From an uncultured Lachnospiraceae bacterium (lineage in GTDB: Bacteria; Bacillota; Clostridia; Lachnospirales; Lachnospiraceae): a DNA stretch of 59,165 nt. A model generated the notes under the pieces. The model was not told the origin of the DNA and searched no databases. It worked only from the letters and a program-made list of their open reading frames with translations. Of the stretch, positions 1 to 9,222 are shown piece after piece; position 1 is the first letter of the stretch, and the number at the start of each line of letters is the position of its first letter. Where the stretch lies: contig CAJUPF010000008.1 in the NCBI GenBank assembly GCA_910588565.1, forward strand, positions 1 to 59,165, read 5' to 3'. A program made the position numbers and the translations under genes.

Positions 1-16
1 GCTGAAACCCTTGATT

Positions 17-1516
17 TTACTGGTTTTCTTTACCCAAAGTTTTCATCGTCGGGAAGCACAAAACATCGCGAATCGCAGCCGAGTCCGTCATCATCATTAC
101 CATCCGGTCGATTCCAAATCCAATGCCTCCTGTCGGCGGCATTCCGATACAGAGTGCGTTTAAAAAGTCCTCATCTGTATGATTCGCTTCTTCGTCTCCA
201 GCCGCAAGCAATTTCTCCTGTGCTTCAAACCGTTCTCTCTGATCGATCGGATCATTCAGCTCGGAATAGGCATTTGCCATTTCCCAGCCATTCATAAAGA
301 ACTCAAACCGCTCCACATACTCCGGATTCTCCGGTTTCTTCTTGGTCAGGGGTGAAATTTCAATCGGATGGTCTATGATAAATATCGGCTGAATCAAATG
401 CTCTTCTACATATTCCTCAAAGAACAGGTTCAAAATATCACCCTTTTCATGCCGATCTTCATATTCGATATGATGCTCATCCGCTAACTTTTTCGCTTCC
501 TCTGTACTGTGAATTTCATTAAAATCCACATTTGCATACTTCTTCACCGCATCCACCATGGTAATGCGCTCAAACGGCTTTGACAAATCCATCGTATGCT
601 CTCCATACGTAATAATCTCAGAACCGGTCACTTCCTTTGCTACATAACGGTACAGATTCTCAGTCAGATCCATCATGCCATGGTAATCAGTATATGCCTG
701 ATACAATTCCATTAATGTAAACTCAGGATTGTGCCGCGTATCCAAACCTTCATTGCGGAATACACGCCCAATCTCATACACACGCTCTAATCCGCCCACA
801 ATCAAACGCTTCAGGTAAAGCTCCAGTGAAATTCTCAGCTTAAAATCCTCGTTTAACGCGTTAAAATGCGTCTCAAACGGCCTTGCCGCAGCGCCGCCCG
901 CGTTGGATACCAGCATTGGCGTCTCGACTTCCATAAAGCCCTGTTCATCCAGGTATCTGCGGATACTGCTTAGCACTTTGGAACGTTTGATAAACGTCTC
1001 TTTTACTTCCTGGTTCATAATCAAATCCACATACCGCTGGCGGTAACGGGTATCCGTATCCGTCAGGCCGTGGAATTTCTCCGGCAAAATCTGCAGGCTC
1101 TTGGAAAGCAGCGCAACAGAAGATGCATGTACCGAAATCTCGCCTGTTTTGGTCTTAAACACTTCGCCTGCAATACCTAAAATATCTCCGACATCGTATT
1201 TTTTAAAATCTTTATAAGAGTCCTCTCCAATGCTGTCCCGTGCCACATATACCTGGATATTTCCCTTTAAATCCTGGATATTGCAAAAAGAAGCCTTACC
1301 CATTACACGCTTAAACATCATTCGTCCTGCGACTGCAACGGACTTTCCCTCTAATGCCTCAAAATCCTCCTTGATATCCATGCTGTGATGCGTCACGTCG
1401 TATTTTGTAATCGCAAACGGGTCCTTGCCGCTTTCCTGCAGCTCCTGTAATTTCTCCCTGCGCACCTTTAAAAGCTGGTTCACATCCTGCGCCTGTCCAT
1501 TCTTCTGTTCTGCCAT
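17..1516 (-). CDS. lysS: Lysyl-tRNA synthetase, class II
   Basis: Charges tRNA-Lys with lysine in the cytoplasm. The 499-residue protein has the usual length and architecture: an N-terminal OB-fold anticodon-binding domain (about residues 55-160) and a class II catalytic core. Motif 2 is visible as a RVYEIGRVFRNEG segment, and motif 3 near the C-terminus as GFGIDRM. The start is well supported by GGGAGGT seven bases upstream of ATG. It is followed in genome order by greA on the same strand, 27 nt upstream, a common greA-lysS pairing in Firmicutes, so the two are probably co-transcribed. The stop codon lies 16 nt inside the window edge and no terminator can be judged. Confidence 0.98.
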   Translation of the reverse strand: MAEQKNGQAQDVNQLLKVRREKLQELQESGKDPFAITKYDVTHHSMDIKEDFEALEGKSVAVAGRMMFKRVMGKASFCNIQDLKGNIQVYVARDSIGEDSYKDFKKYDVGDILGIAGEVFKTKTGEISVHASSVALLSKSLQILPEKFHGLTDTDTRYRQRYVDLIMNQEVKETFIKRSKVLSSIRRYLDEQGFMEVETPMLVSNAGGAAARPFETHFNALNEDFKLRISLELYLKRLIVGGLERVYEIGRVFRNEGLDTRHNPEFTLMELYQAYTDYHGMMDLTENLYRYVAKEVTGSEIITYGEHTMDLSKPFERITMVDAVKKYANVDFNEIHSTEEAKKLADEHHIEYEDRHEKGDILNLFFEEYVEEHLIQPIFIIDHPIEISPLTKKKPENPEYVERFEFFMNGWEMANAYSELNDPIDQRERFEAQEKLLAAGDEEANHTDEDFLNALCIGMPPTGGIGFGIDRMVMMMTDSAAIRDVLCFPTMKTLGKENQ

Positions 1517-1543
1517 GTTTACCTCCCGTACAATATCTCTTCC

Positions 1544-2023
1544 CTACAGAGAACGCTGAATCTCCAGCACCTTATATTCCAAATCTCCGACCTGTGTTTC
1601 AACCCGGACTGTATCTCCGACTTTTGCGCCAATCAATGCACGTCCCACCGGCGATTCATTGGAAATCTTTCCTTTTAAACTGTTTGCTTCGGTAGAGCCG
1701 ACGATTTTATATTCCAATTCCTCGTTATATTCACAATCCAGAATATGAACGGTACATCCAATGCTGATTTTGTCCAGTTCTACCTCTTCTTCTACGACGA
1801 CTTCCGCATTTTTCAGAATCTTTTCAATATCTTCAATCCGTGTCTCGATGTCGCGCTGTTCATCTTTGGCTGCATCATACTCCGCATTCTCGGACAGGTC
1901 ACCCTGCTCTCTTGCCTCTTTGATCTTCTGCGCAACTTCTTTTCGTTTGACTACCTTCAGATTCTGCAGTTCATCTTCAAGCTTTTTCAATCCCTGATAC
2001 GTTAAGATATTTTTCTTATCCAT
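1544..2023 (-). CDS. greA: Transcription elongation factor GreA
   Basis: Rescues backtracked RNA polymerase by stimulating transcript cleavage. The 159-residue length is typical. The N-terminal antiparallel coiled coil (residues 10-75) includes the conserved AREQGDLSENAEYDAAK segment, and the C-terminal FKBP-like domain contains the SPVGRALIGAKVGD motif. A GAAGGG Shine-Dalgarno sequence lies upstream of the ATG. It is directly upstream of lysS and probably forms an operon with it. Confidence 0.97.
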   Translation of the reverse strand: MDKKNILTYQGLKKLEDELQNLKVVKRKEVAQKIKEAREQGDLSENAEYDAAKDEQRDIETRIEDIEKILKNAEVVVEEEVELDKISIGCTVHILDCEYNEELEYKIVGSTEANSLKGKISNESPVGRALIGAKVGDTVRVETQVGDLEYKVLEIQRSL

Positions 2024-2042
2024 CCTGTTCTACCCTTCTTTT

Positions 2043-2672
2043 CTATTTATTATCATAAAATGCCCGTTCAAACTTATCAAAACAGGGCTGTTTTTTTGTC
2101 GTTTTTATGCCTCTGACAATCATAGTATTATACCCGATAGGTACCGCAATGTCAAGATTTCCAGAGCTTTCCCATGGCTTTTTCCATATAGGAATATACA
2201 CCTTCCCGCCAAACGGAACTGCCGGAAAACGCTTTTCCTTTTCTTCAAAATCCAGAATCACATTTCCTTCCAGCGTATCTGCAGACAAGTCTGCCAGTTT
2301 CTGTCTGCTCTTTGGAAAAATCTCTACAATCAATCCCTGTTCCTCATACATATTGTCCGCATACCGTTCAAAATATGCAGGCTGATCCGTAACGATAACC
2401 AATCGGTTCAAATCCGGGCTCAGCAGTTCTGCTGCCAGCAAAGTTGACTCAGAGTCGCTCCCGTCAATAATAATCGGAGCAAAATTCTCATAGAAAATCT
2501 TCTTTTCATTTAAAATATACTCCATAATCTCACGCAGCTGCATCAGATATGGATTCCCCTCTTCCTCCTCCACTGGTAAATCCGCTGCCTCTTCATCCGT
2601 TTTAGCAGACATAATCCGCAGCAGAACATGTCTCATACGCTCCAGAATCACCGAAAAACCCCCTACTGCCAT
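2043..2672 (-). CDS. Uncharacterised protein upstream of greA-lysS
   Basis: I do not recognise the family. The 209-residue soluble protein has no signal peptide or membrane segment. The middle part (from about residue 65) alternates strand and helix, with hydrophobic runs such as APIIIDGS and RLVIVTDQP that suggest a Rossmann-like fold, but no nucleotide-binding motif is visible. I chose the ATG at 2672 because AAGAAGG lies 8 nt upstream; a longer TTG-initiated form is possible. It lies 19 nt upstream of greA and may be the first gene of that operon. Confidence 0.7.
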   Translation of the reverse strand: MAVGGFSVILERMRHVLLRIMSAKTDEEAADLPVEEEEGNPYLMQLREIMEYILNEKKIFYENFAPIIIDGSDSESTLLAAELLSPDLNRLVIVTDQPAYFERYADNMYEEQGLIVEIFPKSRQKLADLSADTLEGNVILDFEEKEKRFPAVPFGGKVYIPIWKKPWESSGNLDIAVPIGYNTMIVRGIKTTKKQPCFDKFERAFYDNK

Positions 2673-2954
2673 TCCATACACCTTCTTACTATACCCATTT
2701 CCATTACAGTCCCGCCCCAATACCCGTAAATAATATAAATACCTATCCCCAACCTATCTCCTCAAACCAGCATCAGTATCCCAGAAAAACAGCCTTTTCC
2801 CCAGCATACCGCTCTAAGCAAACGCCAGCCTCTCCCTGACGGCCGCTCAGCCATTCCCCCCATAATCCTGCAATCGATTACCAGCGTGCCTCTTCCATTC
2901 CCCTGTAATCGAACCCAAAATTCTAATATATCAGCGCCAGCCATAACGTCTACA

Positions 2955-3926
2955 CTAAATATATGAAAGCGCCTCCTCAAATAATGCACAAAGTTCCTGA
3001 TAACTCTCCACTTCATTTATTTTTCCCCGAATCTTAGAAGCATTGCGATACCCCCCTGTATACCACGCTGCATGTTTACGCATCTCCCGGATTCCAGTAT
3101 AATCCCCTTTATACTCAATCAGCATTTTCGCATGGCGCAGCATCATCCGGACCATCTCTTCCATAGAAGGCTTTGGCAGCTCTTTTCCCGTCTCCAGATA
3201 AAAAAGCATCTGTTTAAAAATCCAGGGATTCCCCTGCGCCCCCCTTCCTACCATAAACCCGTCGCAGCCTGTCTGCCGCTCCATTTTTTTTACATCTTCT
3301 CCGGTAAATAAATCCCCGTTCCCAATCACAGGAATGTTCACTGCTTCCTTCACCTGACGGATAATCTCCCAGTCCGCCCCGCCGGAATAATACTGCTCCC
3401 TGGTCCGGCCGTGAACAGCGACCGCCGCCGCACCGCATTCTTCTGCAATATGGGCCAGCTCCACAGCATTGACATGAGCTTCATCAAATCCTTTTCTGAT
3501 TTTAACCGTCAGCGGTTTTTGAATGGCTTTTGCTGTTTTTTCAATAATTTTTCCTGCCAAAAGCGGCTGTTTCATTAATGCGCTGCCATCCCCGTTATTT
3601 ACAACCTTCGGCACAGGGCAGCCCATATTGATATCCAGAATATCAAACGGAAGCTCCTCAATCTGTCTGGCAATTTCACTGATAATCTCCGGATCAGAAC
3701 CAAACAGCTGCAGCGATACCGGATGCTCCCGTTTATCAATGGTAAGCAGCTCTTTTGTATTTTTATTTTTATACAAAATCGCCTTGGCGCTGACCATTTC
3801 CATGCAGCTAAGCCCTGCGCCCTGCTCTTTGCAGAGAATACGAAATGGCAGGTCTGTTACGCCTGCCATCGGTGCCAAAATCAAATTGTTTTCTAATGTA
3901 ACATTTCCTATCCGCAGTGTTTTCAT
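2955..3926 (-). CDS. dusB: tRNA-dihydrouridine synthase (DusB family)
   Basis: FMN enzyme that reduces uridine to dihydrouridine in tRNA. The 323-residue protein begins with the FMN-binding strand LILAPMAGVTDLPFR, carries the catalytic-cysteine motif DINMGCPVPKVV, and has the phosphate-binding motifs VHGRTREQ and GNGD. The length matches the DusB family. The Shine-Dalgarno is weak (GGATGAA). It is flanked by coaX upstream with a 103-nt gap. Confidence 0.95.
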   Translation of the reverse strand: MKTLRIGNVTLENNLILAPMAGVTDLPFRILCKEQGAGLSCMEMVSAKAILYKNKNTKELLTIDKREHPVSLQLFGSDPEIISEIARQIEELPFDILDINMGCPVPKVVNNGDGSALMKQPLLAGKIIEKTAKAIQKPLTVKIRKGFDEAHVNAVELAHIAEECGAAAVAVHGRTREQYYSGGADWEIIRQVKEAVNIPVIGNGDLFTGEDVKKMERQTGCDGFMVGRGAQGNPWIFKQMLFYLETGKELPKPSMEEMVRMMLRHAKMLIEYKGDYTGIREMRKHAAWYTGGYRNASKIRGKINEVESYQELCALFEEALSYI

Positions 3927-4029
3927 TTCATCCAGCTTTCTACAATTTCACAAAATAATTCAAATTACTGTAACAATACACCCGGCTTGCCGTGCCAAAC
4001 GCTGCCTGCGCCCGTGACTGCTTTGTGAT

Positions 4030-4797
4030 TTATTTTTGTTTTTCAAAAATCAATCTGAGCCCGGTTAAGGTAAGGTTGGGATCATAAACGTCAATGCAGT
4101 CCGTTTCACTGGCAATCAGCCTGCCAAGACCACCGGTCGCGACAACTTTTACATTTTCATAGCCGGATTCCGCAATCATGCCCCGGACGATATATTCCGT
4201 CTGCCCAATCTGGCCATAAACCAGTCCCGCCTGCATACTGCTGATCGTTTCCTGCGCCAGAATGCTTGAAGGCTTATGGATTTCGATTTCCGGAAGTTTC
4301 GCCGCATCCTGCCACAAAGCCTTGGCGCTGATACGAATTCCAGGCGCTGTCACGCCTGCCACAAAAGCGCCGGAAGCATCTACCAGATCGTATGTGGTCG
4401 CAGTCCCAAAATCCAGCACCAGAACCGGGCCGCCATACAGAGAATACGCTCCTGCCGCATCCACAATCCGATCCGCACCTATCTGCTTGGGATTCTCCGT
4501 TACAACACGGATTCCCGTTTTGATCCCAGGCCCTACAATAATTGGTGTAATATGAAAATACTTGATAATCGCGCTGTTTAACGAATGCATCACATTCGGC
4601 ACAACAGATGCCGTAATCACATGGGTTATATCAGTCCTTGAAATCTGATTCCGCTCTAACAGTTCAATAATCCCCACGCCATATTCATCGGATGTCCGAA
4701 GCTGCTTTGTCGTCATCCGAAACGTAGTCACCAGTGTTTTTCCGTCAAAAATACCAAATGTAATATTGGTATTTCCTACATCCATTACTAATAGCAT
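4030..4797 (-). CDS. coaX: Type III pantothenate kinase
   Basis: Phosphorylates pantothenate, the first step of coenzyme A synthesis. The protein starts with the ASKHA phosphate-1 motif (MDVGNTNITFGIF). It also has the GADRIVDAAGAY segment that binds pantothenate and the DFGTATTYD phosphate-2 motif. The start at 4797 is chosen over an upstream ATG because AGGAGG lies 6 nt before it, giving 255 residues, the family's normal size. Only 10 nt separate it from the upstream DUF6145-like gene, so co-transcription is likely. Confidence 0.95.
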   Translation of the reverse strand: MLLVMDVGNTNITFGIFDGKTLVTTFRMTTKQLRTSDEYGVGIIELLERNQISRTDITHVITASVVPNVMHSLNSAIIKYFHITPIIVGPGIKTGIRVVTENPKQIGADRIVDAAGAYSLYGGPVLVLDFGTATTYDLVDASGAFVAGVTAPGIRISAKALWQDAAKLPEIEIHKPSSILAQETISSMQAGLVYGQIGQTEYIVRGMIAESGYENVKVVATGGLGRLIASETDCIDVYDPNLTLTGLRLIFEKQK

Positions 4798-4807
4798 GTT
4801 TTTCCTC

Positions 4808-5128
4808 CTAAATCTCTCCCATAAAAACATTGTAAAACATCTGTAATGATTCCAGCAAATCTGCTTTCGTCCTTTGCAGTTCCTTTACCTTGAGTGCGCT
4901 TCCGATCTCATCATACAGATAATCCCCCTCATCTGCCGTCGTGCGAAATTCCAGCTCGCCCTCGCCGTTATACACAAGTTCCAGAATTCCGCCTACATCC
5001 TCTGTAAAAAGCACGCACATAATCTTTAATTCATCCCGGATACTCTGCGGCAGCCCGGTAAAATCCTCATTCAGATAAAATTTCCGCTCATATGCGCTGG
5101 CAGCGCACAATACGATCTCCTCGTCCAT
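4808..5128 (-). CDS. DUF6145-like small protein
   Basis: A 106-residue soluble acidic protein of unknown function. The sequence resembles what I recall as DUF6145, a short protein seen in Lachnospiraceae, with conserved-looking LKIMCVLFTEDVGG and DEGDYLYDEIGS segments. The ATG at 5128 has GGAGG 5 nt upstream and is preferred over an ATG four codons earlier. It sits between birA and coaX on the same strand, which suggests a cofactor-gene operon (biotin ligase then pantothenate kinase), but no biochemical role can be read from it. Confidence 0.8.
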   Translation of the reverse strand: MDEEIVLCAASAYERKFYLNEDFTGLPQSIRDELKIMCVLFTEDVGGILELVYNGEGELEFRTTADEGDYLYDEIGSALKVKELQRTKADLLESLQMFYNVFMGEI

Positions 5129-5189
5129 CGTTTCCTCCATTTAACGCACTTGCTGCTTCATCCGGGCAAATAAAATTGCATCGTCCGCC

Positions 5190-6167
5190 CTATACATATC
5201 CATATATCCCCCGGACAGAGACTTCGCCGGAAGATACCAGCCTGATTCCGGTTTCTGTTTCCACCATAAGCTCCCCTGTCTTAGTAATTCCTCTGGCGAT
5301 GCCGTTAAAAGGCTCCTTTGGGTCTAAGATCCGTACCTGCCTGTCCTTATTTACAAGGAACGAATCATATTCCGCTTTCATACCGGACAGGCTCCTTTCC
5401 CTGCAAAAGCTGTCATAGTACGCTTCAAACTGCTCCCAGACTGCCTCAATCAGCTTTGCCCGATGAATTTTTGTGCCGCCTTCCAAAGCCAGGGAGGTTG
5501 CAATAGAAGCTGCTTCTTTGTCAAATTTCTGATTGGACACATTAATTCCAATACCCACAACCACATAATTGATTGTCTCAATTTCTGTATTCATCTCTGT
5601 CAAAATTCCACAGATTTTCTTTCCATTTAACACAATGTCATTGGGCCATTTAATTTCTGCAGAAAGGCCTAAGGCTGCCCTTATGGCTTTTGCAACTGCC
5701 ATTGCCGCTACCAGTGTCAGCATGGAAGCTTCCCTGGGCCTGACTTCCGGCCGCAGCAGAATTGTCATAAATATACCGTCGTGCTCCGGCGATTCCCAGG
5801 AGCGGCCTCTGCGTCCCTTGCCTGCCACCTGCCGTCCGGCAACAACAAGCGTGCCATGGGGCGCGCCTTCCTCTCCCAGACGCTTTGCCTGAATATTGGT
5901 AGAATCCGTCACATCATAATAAACAATCTCTTTTCCCGCCCAAGCCGTATTCCGGAAACTTTTCAATTCCTCCGCATTTAACAAATCTGGCGATTCCACA
6001 AGACGGTATCCTTTATTGGACACCGCCTCAATCTGATATCCGTCTGCTTTTAATTTGTTCATTCCTTTCCAGACAGCGGTTCGGGAAACTCCCAGGCTTT
6101 CGCACAGTTCCTGTCCGGAAACATAGTCCTCTGCATTCCGCAGCGCCGCTAACAGTTCCGCTTTCAA
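5190..6167 (-). CDS. birA: Bifunctional biotin operon repressor and biotin-protein ligase BirA
   Basis: Makes biotinyl-AMP, attaches biotin to carrier proteins, and can repress biotin genes. The N-terminal 60 residues form a winged helix (SGQELCESLGVSRTAVWKGM). The ligase domain has the GRRGRSW adenylate-binding loop and KWPNDI, followed by a C-terminal SH3-like domain. The 325-residue length is normal. The start is TTG, with GGAGAA inside the last codons of argF and the TTG immediately after the argF stop, so translation is probably coupled to argF. No biotin synthesis genes are visible nearby. Confidence 0.95.
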   Translation of the reverse strand: MKAELLAALRNAEDYVSGQELCESLGVSRTAVWKGMNKLKADGYQIEAVSNKGYRLVESPDLLNAEELKSFRNTAWAGKEIVYYDVTDSTNIQAKRLGEEGAPHGTLVVAGRQVAGKGRRGRSWESPEHDGIFMTILLRPEVRPREASMLTLVAAMAVAKAIRAALGLSAEIKWPNDIVLNGKKICGILTEMNTEIETINYVVVGIGINVSNQKFDKEAASIATSLALEGGTKIHRAKLIEAVWEQFEAYYDSFCRERSLSGMKAEYDSFLVNKDRQVRILDPKEPFNGIARGITKTGELMVETETGIRLVSSGEVSVRGIYGYV

Positions 6168-6168
6168 T

Positions 6169-7164
6169 TTATGATTCTCCCAAAGTAGCCAGCATAACCG
6201 CTTTTATCGTATGCATACGGTTTTCGGCTTCATCAAATACAACAGACCGGCTTCCTTCAAACACCTCATCCGTCACTTCAAGTTCCGCTATTCCAAATTT
6301 CTCATAAACTTTTCTGCCAACTTCTGTCTTTAAATCGTGATATGCCGGCAGACAATGCATAAAGACTGCCTGCTCCCCTGCCAGTTCCATAACCCTCTGG
6401 TTTACCTGATAGGGCAAAAGCTCCTGAATCCGCTCTTCCCAGACTTCTTCCGGCTCTCCCATAGATACCCAAACGTCCGTATAGATAACATCCGCGCCTT
6501 TGGCTGCCGTTTCCACATCCTCGCTCAGGGTAACCGTTCCTCCGGTTTCCTTTGCCAGTTTTTCACAATAGGACACCAATTCTGCCTCCGGAAAATAGTT
6601 TTTGGATGTACAGGCTGTAAAATGCATACCCAGCTTGGCGCAGGTAACCATCAGGGAATTTCCCATATTGTAGCGGGCGTCTCCCATATACACCAGTTTC
6701 ACGCCTTTTAATCTGCCCAGATGTTCCTGAATCGTCAGCATATCTGCTAACATCTGCGTCGGATGAAATTCATTCGTAAGGCCGTTCCATACCGGAACAC
6801 CCGCATATTTTGCAAGCTCTTCCACAATTTCCTGTTCAAATCCCCGGTACTCAATGCCATCAAACATTCTTCCAAGCACTCTGGCAGTATCCGCGATGCT
6901 CTCCTTTTTGCCAATCTGGGAAGCAGACGGCGCAAGGTACGTTGTATGCATACCCAGATCGTGTGCGGCTACTTCAAATGAGCAGCGGGTTCTGGTACTT
7001 GTTTTTTCAAAAATCAGGGCAATGTTTTTTCCCTGCAGCTTCGCAAGCTGGGACACTCCCTGTTTTTTCTCCTGTTTTAATTTAGCCGCCAGATCGATCA
7101 GATATAAGATCTCCTCCGGCGTATAATCCATCAGCTTTAAAAAATGACGTCCTGTTAATTTCAT
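6169..7164 (-). CDS. argF: Ornithine carbamoyltransferase
   Basis: Converts ornithine and carbamoyl phosphate to citrulline. The carbamoyl-phosphate motif STRTRCSFE, the HPTQ loop (FHPTQMLAD) and the ornithine-binding FMHCLPAYHD motif are all present, in a 331-residue protein of normal length. The ATG at 7164 has AGGAGG 8 nt upstream; the longer open frame upstream shows no such support. It reads directly into birA. From sequence alone an anabolic role cannot be separated from a catabolic one (arcB), although no arginine deiminase genes are near. Confidence 0.95.
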   Translation of the reverse strand: MKLTGRHFLKLMDYTPEEILYLIDLAAKLKQEKKQGVSQLAKLQGKNIALIFEKTSTRTRCSFEVAAHDLGMHTTYLAPSASQIGKKESIADTARVLGRMFDGIEYRGFEQEIVEELAKYAGVPVWNGLTNEFHPTQMLADMLTIQEHLGRLKGVKLVYMGDARYNMGNSLMVTCAKLGMHFTACTSKNYFPEAELVSYCEKLAKETGGTVTLSEDVETAAKGADVIYTDVWVSMGEPEEVWEERIQELLPYQVNQRVMELAGEQAVFMHCLPAYHDLKTEVGRKVYEKFGIAELEVTDEVFEGSRSVVFDEAENRMHTIKAVMLATLGES

Positions 7165-7185
7165 CTTTCTATCCTCCTGTATAAA

Positions 7186-7209
7186 AAGTGTACATTGCAG
7201 CGCACACTT
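7186..7209 (-). promoter_or_regulatory. Leader hairpin just upstream of argF ribosome-binding site
   Basis: Two 8-nt arms (GTGTGC core pairing with GTACAC, extended by AA/TT) enclose an 8-nt loop and are followed on the minus strand by TTTTTAT and then the AGGAGG of argF. It could be a weak attenuator or a palindromic operator. No known ARG box is recognisable. Confidence 0.35.
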
Positions 7210-7331
7210 GAACCAAAAGACGGGCTGTCCGCCTGCCGCTGACACCCCATTCTTTTTCCCTGTTACTTCATTCTCACTTTCACGCACGTTATCATAACAT
7301 CCTGCTCATGAAATGCTGTCTTAAGTACCAT

Positions 7332-8267
7332 TTATTTTTCTTCCTTCACAACTTCCGTCAAAGCCTTTGCAAACCCTGCGATGCCCTGAATCTCGGAAGG
7401 GATAATAATCTTGGTCGCTTTGCCGTCCGCCGCCTTGGCAAATGCTTCCAGGCTCTTTAACTGCAGTACGCCGGAATCCGGTTCGGCTTCTTTTAAGAAA
7501 CGGATACCGTCCGCATTGGCCTGCTGAATCTTCAGAATGGCTTCCGCCTGCCCTTCTGCTTCCCGAATCGTAGCTTCTTTGTGGGCTTCCGCACGTAAAA
7601 TCGCTGCCTGTTTTTCAGCTTCCGCATCCAAAATGGCAGATTCTTTTTTTCCTTCCGCCACAAGAATCGTGGATTTCTTTTCGCCTTCTGCCTTTAAAAT
7701 GGCCTCTCGTCGCTCGCGTTCTGCTTTCATCTGCTTTTCCATAGCGTCCTGTATTGCGGAAGGCGGAATAATATTTTTCAGCTCTACACGGTTTACTTTA
7801 ATGCCCCAGGGGTCTGTTGCCACATCTAAAGATGCCCGCATCTTGGTGTTGATCGTCTCGCGGGAAGTCAGTGTCTCATCCAGTTCCAGATCACCGATAA
7901 TATTACGAAGCGTCGTCGCTGTCAGATTCTCGATTGCCATAATCGGATTCTCTACGCCATAGGCAAACAGTTTGGGATCTGTAATCTGGAAAAATACAAC
8001 CGTGTCAATCTGCATGGTTACATTATCCTTGGTAATAACTGGCTGCGGCGGGAAATCTACTACCTGTTCTTTTAGATTAATCCGTTTGGCAACGCGGTCG
8101 ATAAAGGGGCGTTTGAAATGAATCCCTACATTCCATGTCACACGGTATGCTCCCAGGCACTCTACAATGGAAGCGTGAGCCTGCGGCACGATCTTGATAC
8201 AGCTAAGTACTGTCAGCAGTATTATAATAAATATAACAGTTAAAACAATTACACCCATATACTCCAT
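7332..8267 (-). CDS. SPFH/stomatin-like membrane protein (QmcA type)
   Basis: A band 7 (SPFH) protein of 311 residues that probably organises membrane microdomains or assists membrane proteolysis. It has one N-terminal membrane segment (residues 4-23), an SPFH domain (about 25-200), and a long charged alanine/glutamate coiled coil (RERREAILKAEGEKKS onward). The C-terminus reads GIAGFAKALTEV. The ATG at 8267 has GGAGGT 6-7 nt upstream; a second ATG two codons earlier sits too close to the same site. A partner NfeD protein is not found beside it. Confidence 0.93.
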   Translation of the reverse strand: MEYMGVIVLTVIFIIILLTVLSCIKIVPQAHASIVECLGAYRVTWNVGIHFKRPFIDRVAKRINLKEQVVDFPPQPVITKDNVTMQIDTVVFFQITDPKLFAYGVENPIMAIENLTATTLRNIIGDLELDETLTSRETINTKMRASLDVATDPWGIKVNRVELKNIIPPSAIQDAMEKQMKAERERREAILKAEGEKKSTILVAEGKKESAILDAEAEKQAAILRAEAHKEATIREAEGQAEAILKIQQANADGIRFLKEAEPDSGVLQLKSLEAFAKAADGKATKIIIPSEIQGIAGFAKALTEVVKEEK

Positions 8268-8353
8268 GTGCATACCTCCATTTTTAAAATCGGCACAGTT
8301 TTCCTGTACGATTAACATACTACTATAATCTGCGAAATATTACAATAAAAAAT

Positions 8354-9145
8354 TCATTGCTGTCCGTATTTTCCGGATGGACAAATGGAAATCTCATACG
8401 CCCTGTATTCGTGGCTGAAATGATACCCCAATTTTTCTGCTAATGCCAGCGAAGCCTTATTGTGGGCGTCCCAACTTGGATATAAGCCTCTCTTTAAGCA
8501 TTCCAAAATCAGTTCTGCGCCGCATATATAAGCAAATCCTTTTCGCCTGTATGCTTCTTTTGTGTCAATCTCTATCTCAATTCCCTCCTTATAACGGGAA
8601 TAGGAAGACGCGCCGGAGACTGGCTTTCCATTTTTTACAATTACAACACCCAGGCCTAACGCTTTATACTCATTATAATCCTTATACTGCGATACCAAAT
8701 CGGAACTCCATGGTTCTGACCGGCACAGCTGATATAGCCTCTCGTCGATAAAGCAGAGGGAATACTCGCCGGATAATGCAGAAACTGCCTGCCGCAATGT
8801 TTTCCGATCAAATATTCCCCGCTCCTTTTTTACCGCGTATCGCGATATCGCCTTTGCTTTATTCCCATACGTTTGCTCAATCAGCGGCTCCCAGCCTTTA
8901 TGCTGCGGCACCATAATCGCAAAATCCGGCTTTTGCCAGCCCTGTTTCCAGGATACCAGCTCTTCGTCCGGTTCTCCTGCATAAAAAATAAAATCTCCAA
9001 GCACTGCCATTGCCGAACCGGGTTTGTCTGTATCCGTGACATAGATTTTACCCATAATCCCCTGCAGGCACGACCAGATAAACGTTTTATCCCAATTTCC
9101 CAATATATGCTGAACAGTTTCCGTATGCTTCACTTCAAAGAGCAT
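8354..9145 (-). CDS. GNAT-family acetyltransferase
   Basis: Predicted acetyl-CoA-dependent N-acetyltransferase of 263 residues. The C-terminal half has the acetyl-CoA pyrophosphate loop EAYRRKGFA and the WDAHNKASLALAEKLGY motif typical of the GNAT family that includes ZmaR-like self-resistance proteins. The N-terminal 120 residues form a second, degenerate lobe. A strong GGAGGA precedes the ATG. It stands alone with an 86-nt upstream gap from the SPFH gene. The substrate is unknown. Confidence 0.85.
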   Translation of the reverse strand: MLFEVKHTETVQHILGNWDKTFIWSCLQGIMGKIYVTDTDKPGSAMAVLGDFIFYAGEPDEELVSWKQGWQKPDFAIMVPQHKGWEPLIEQTYGNKAKAISRYAVKKERGIFDRKTLRQAVSALSGEYSLCFIDERLYQLCRSEPWSSDLVSQYKDYNEYKALGLGVVIVKNGKPVSGASSYSRYKEGIEIEIDTKEAYRRKGFAYICGAELILECLKRGLYPSWDAHNKASLALAEKLGYHFSHEYRAYEISICPSGKYGQQ

Positions 9146-9222
9146 TGTATTCCTCCTGTAAATCCTGACTGTTCCCCTATAACATTATCCTGAAAAAAGC
9201 GGCCAATCCGCTCCCAGTCAAA

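Noticed and set aside
2762..3016. 84-codon minus-strand ORF overlapping the dusB 3' end
   Set aside because: No ribosome-binding site, no recognisable features, and overlap with a certain gene. The 2673-2954 gap otherwise shows nothing I can support.
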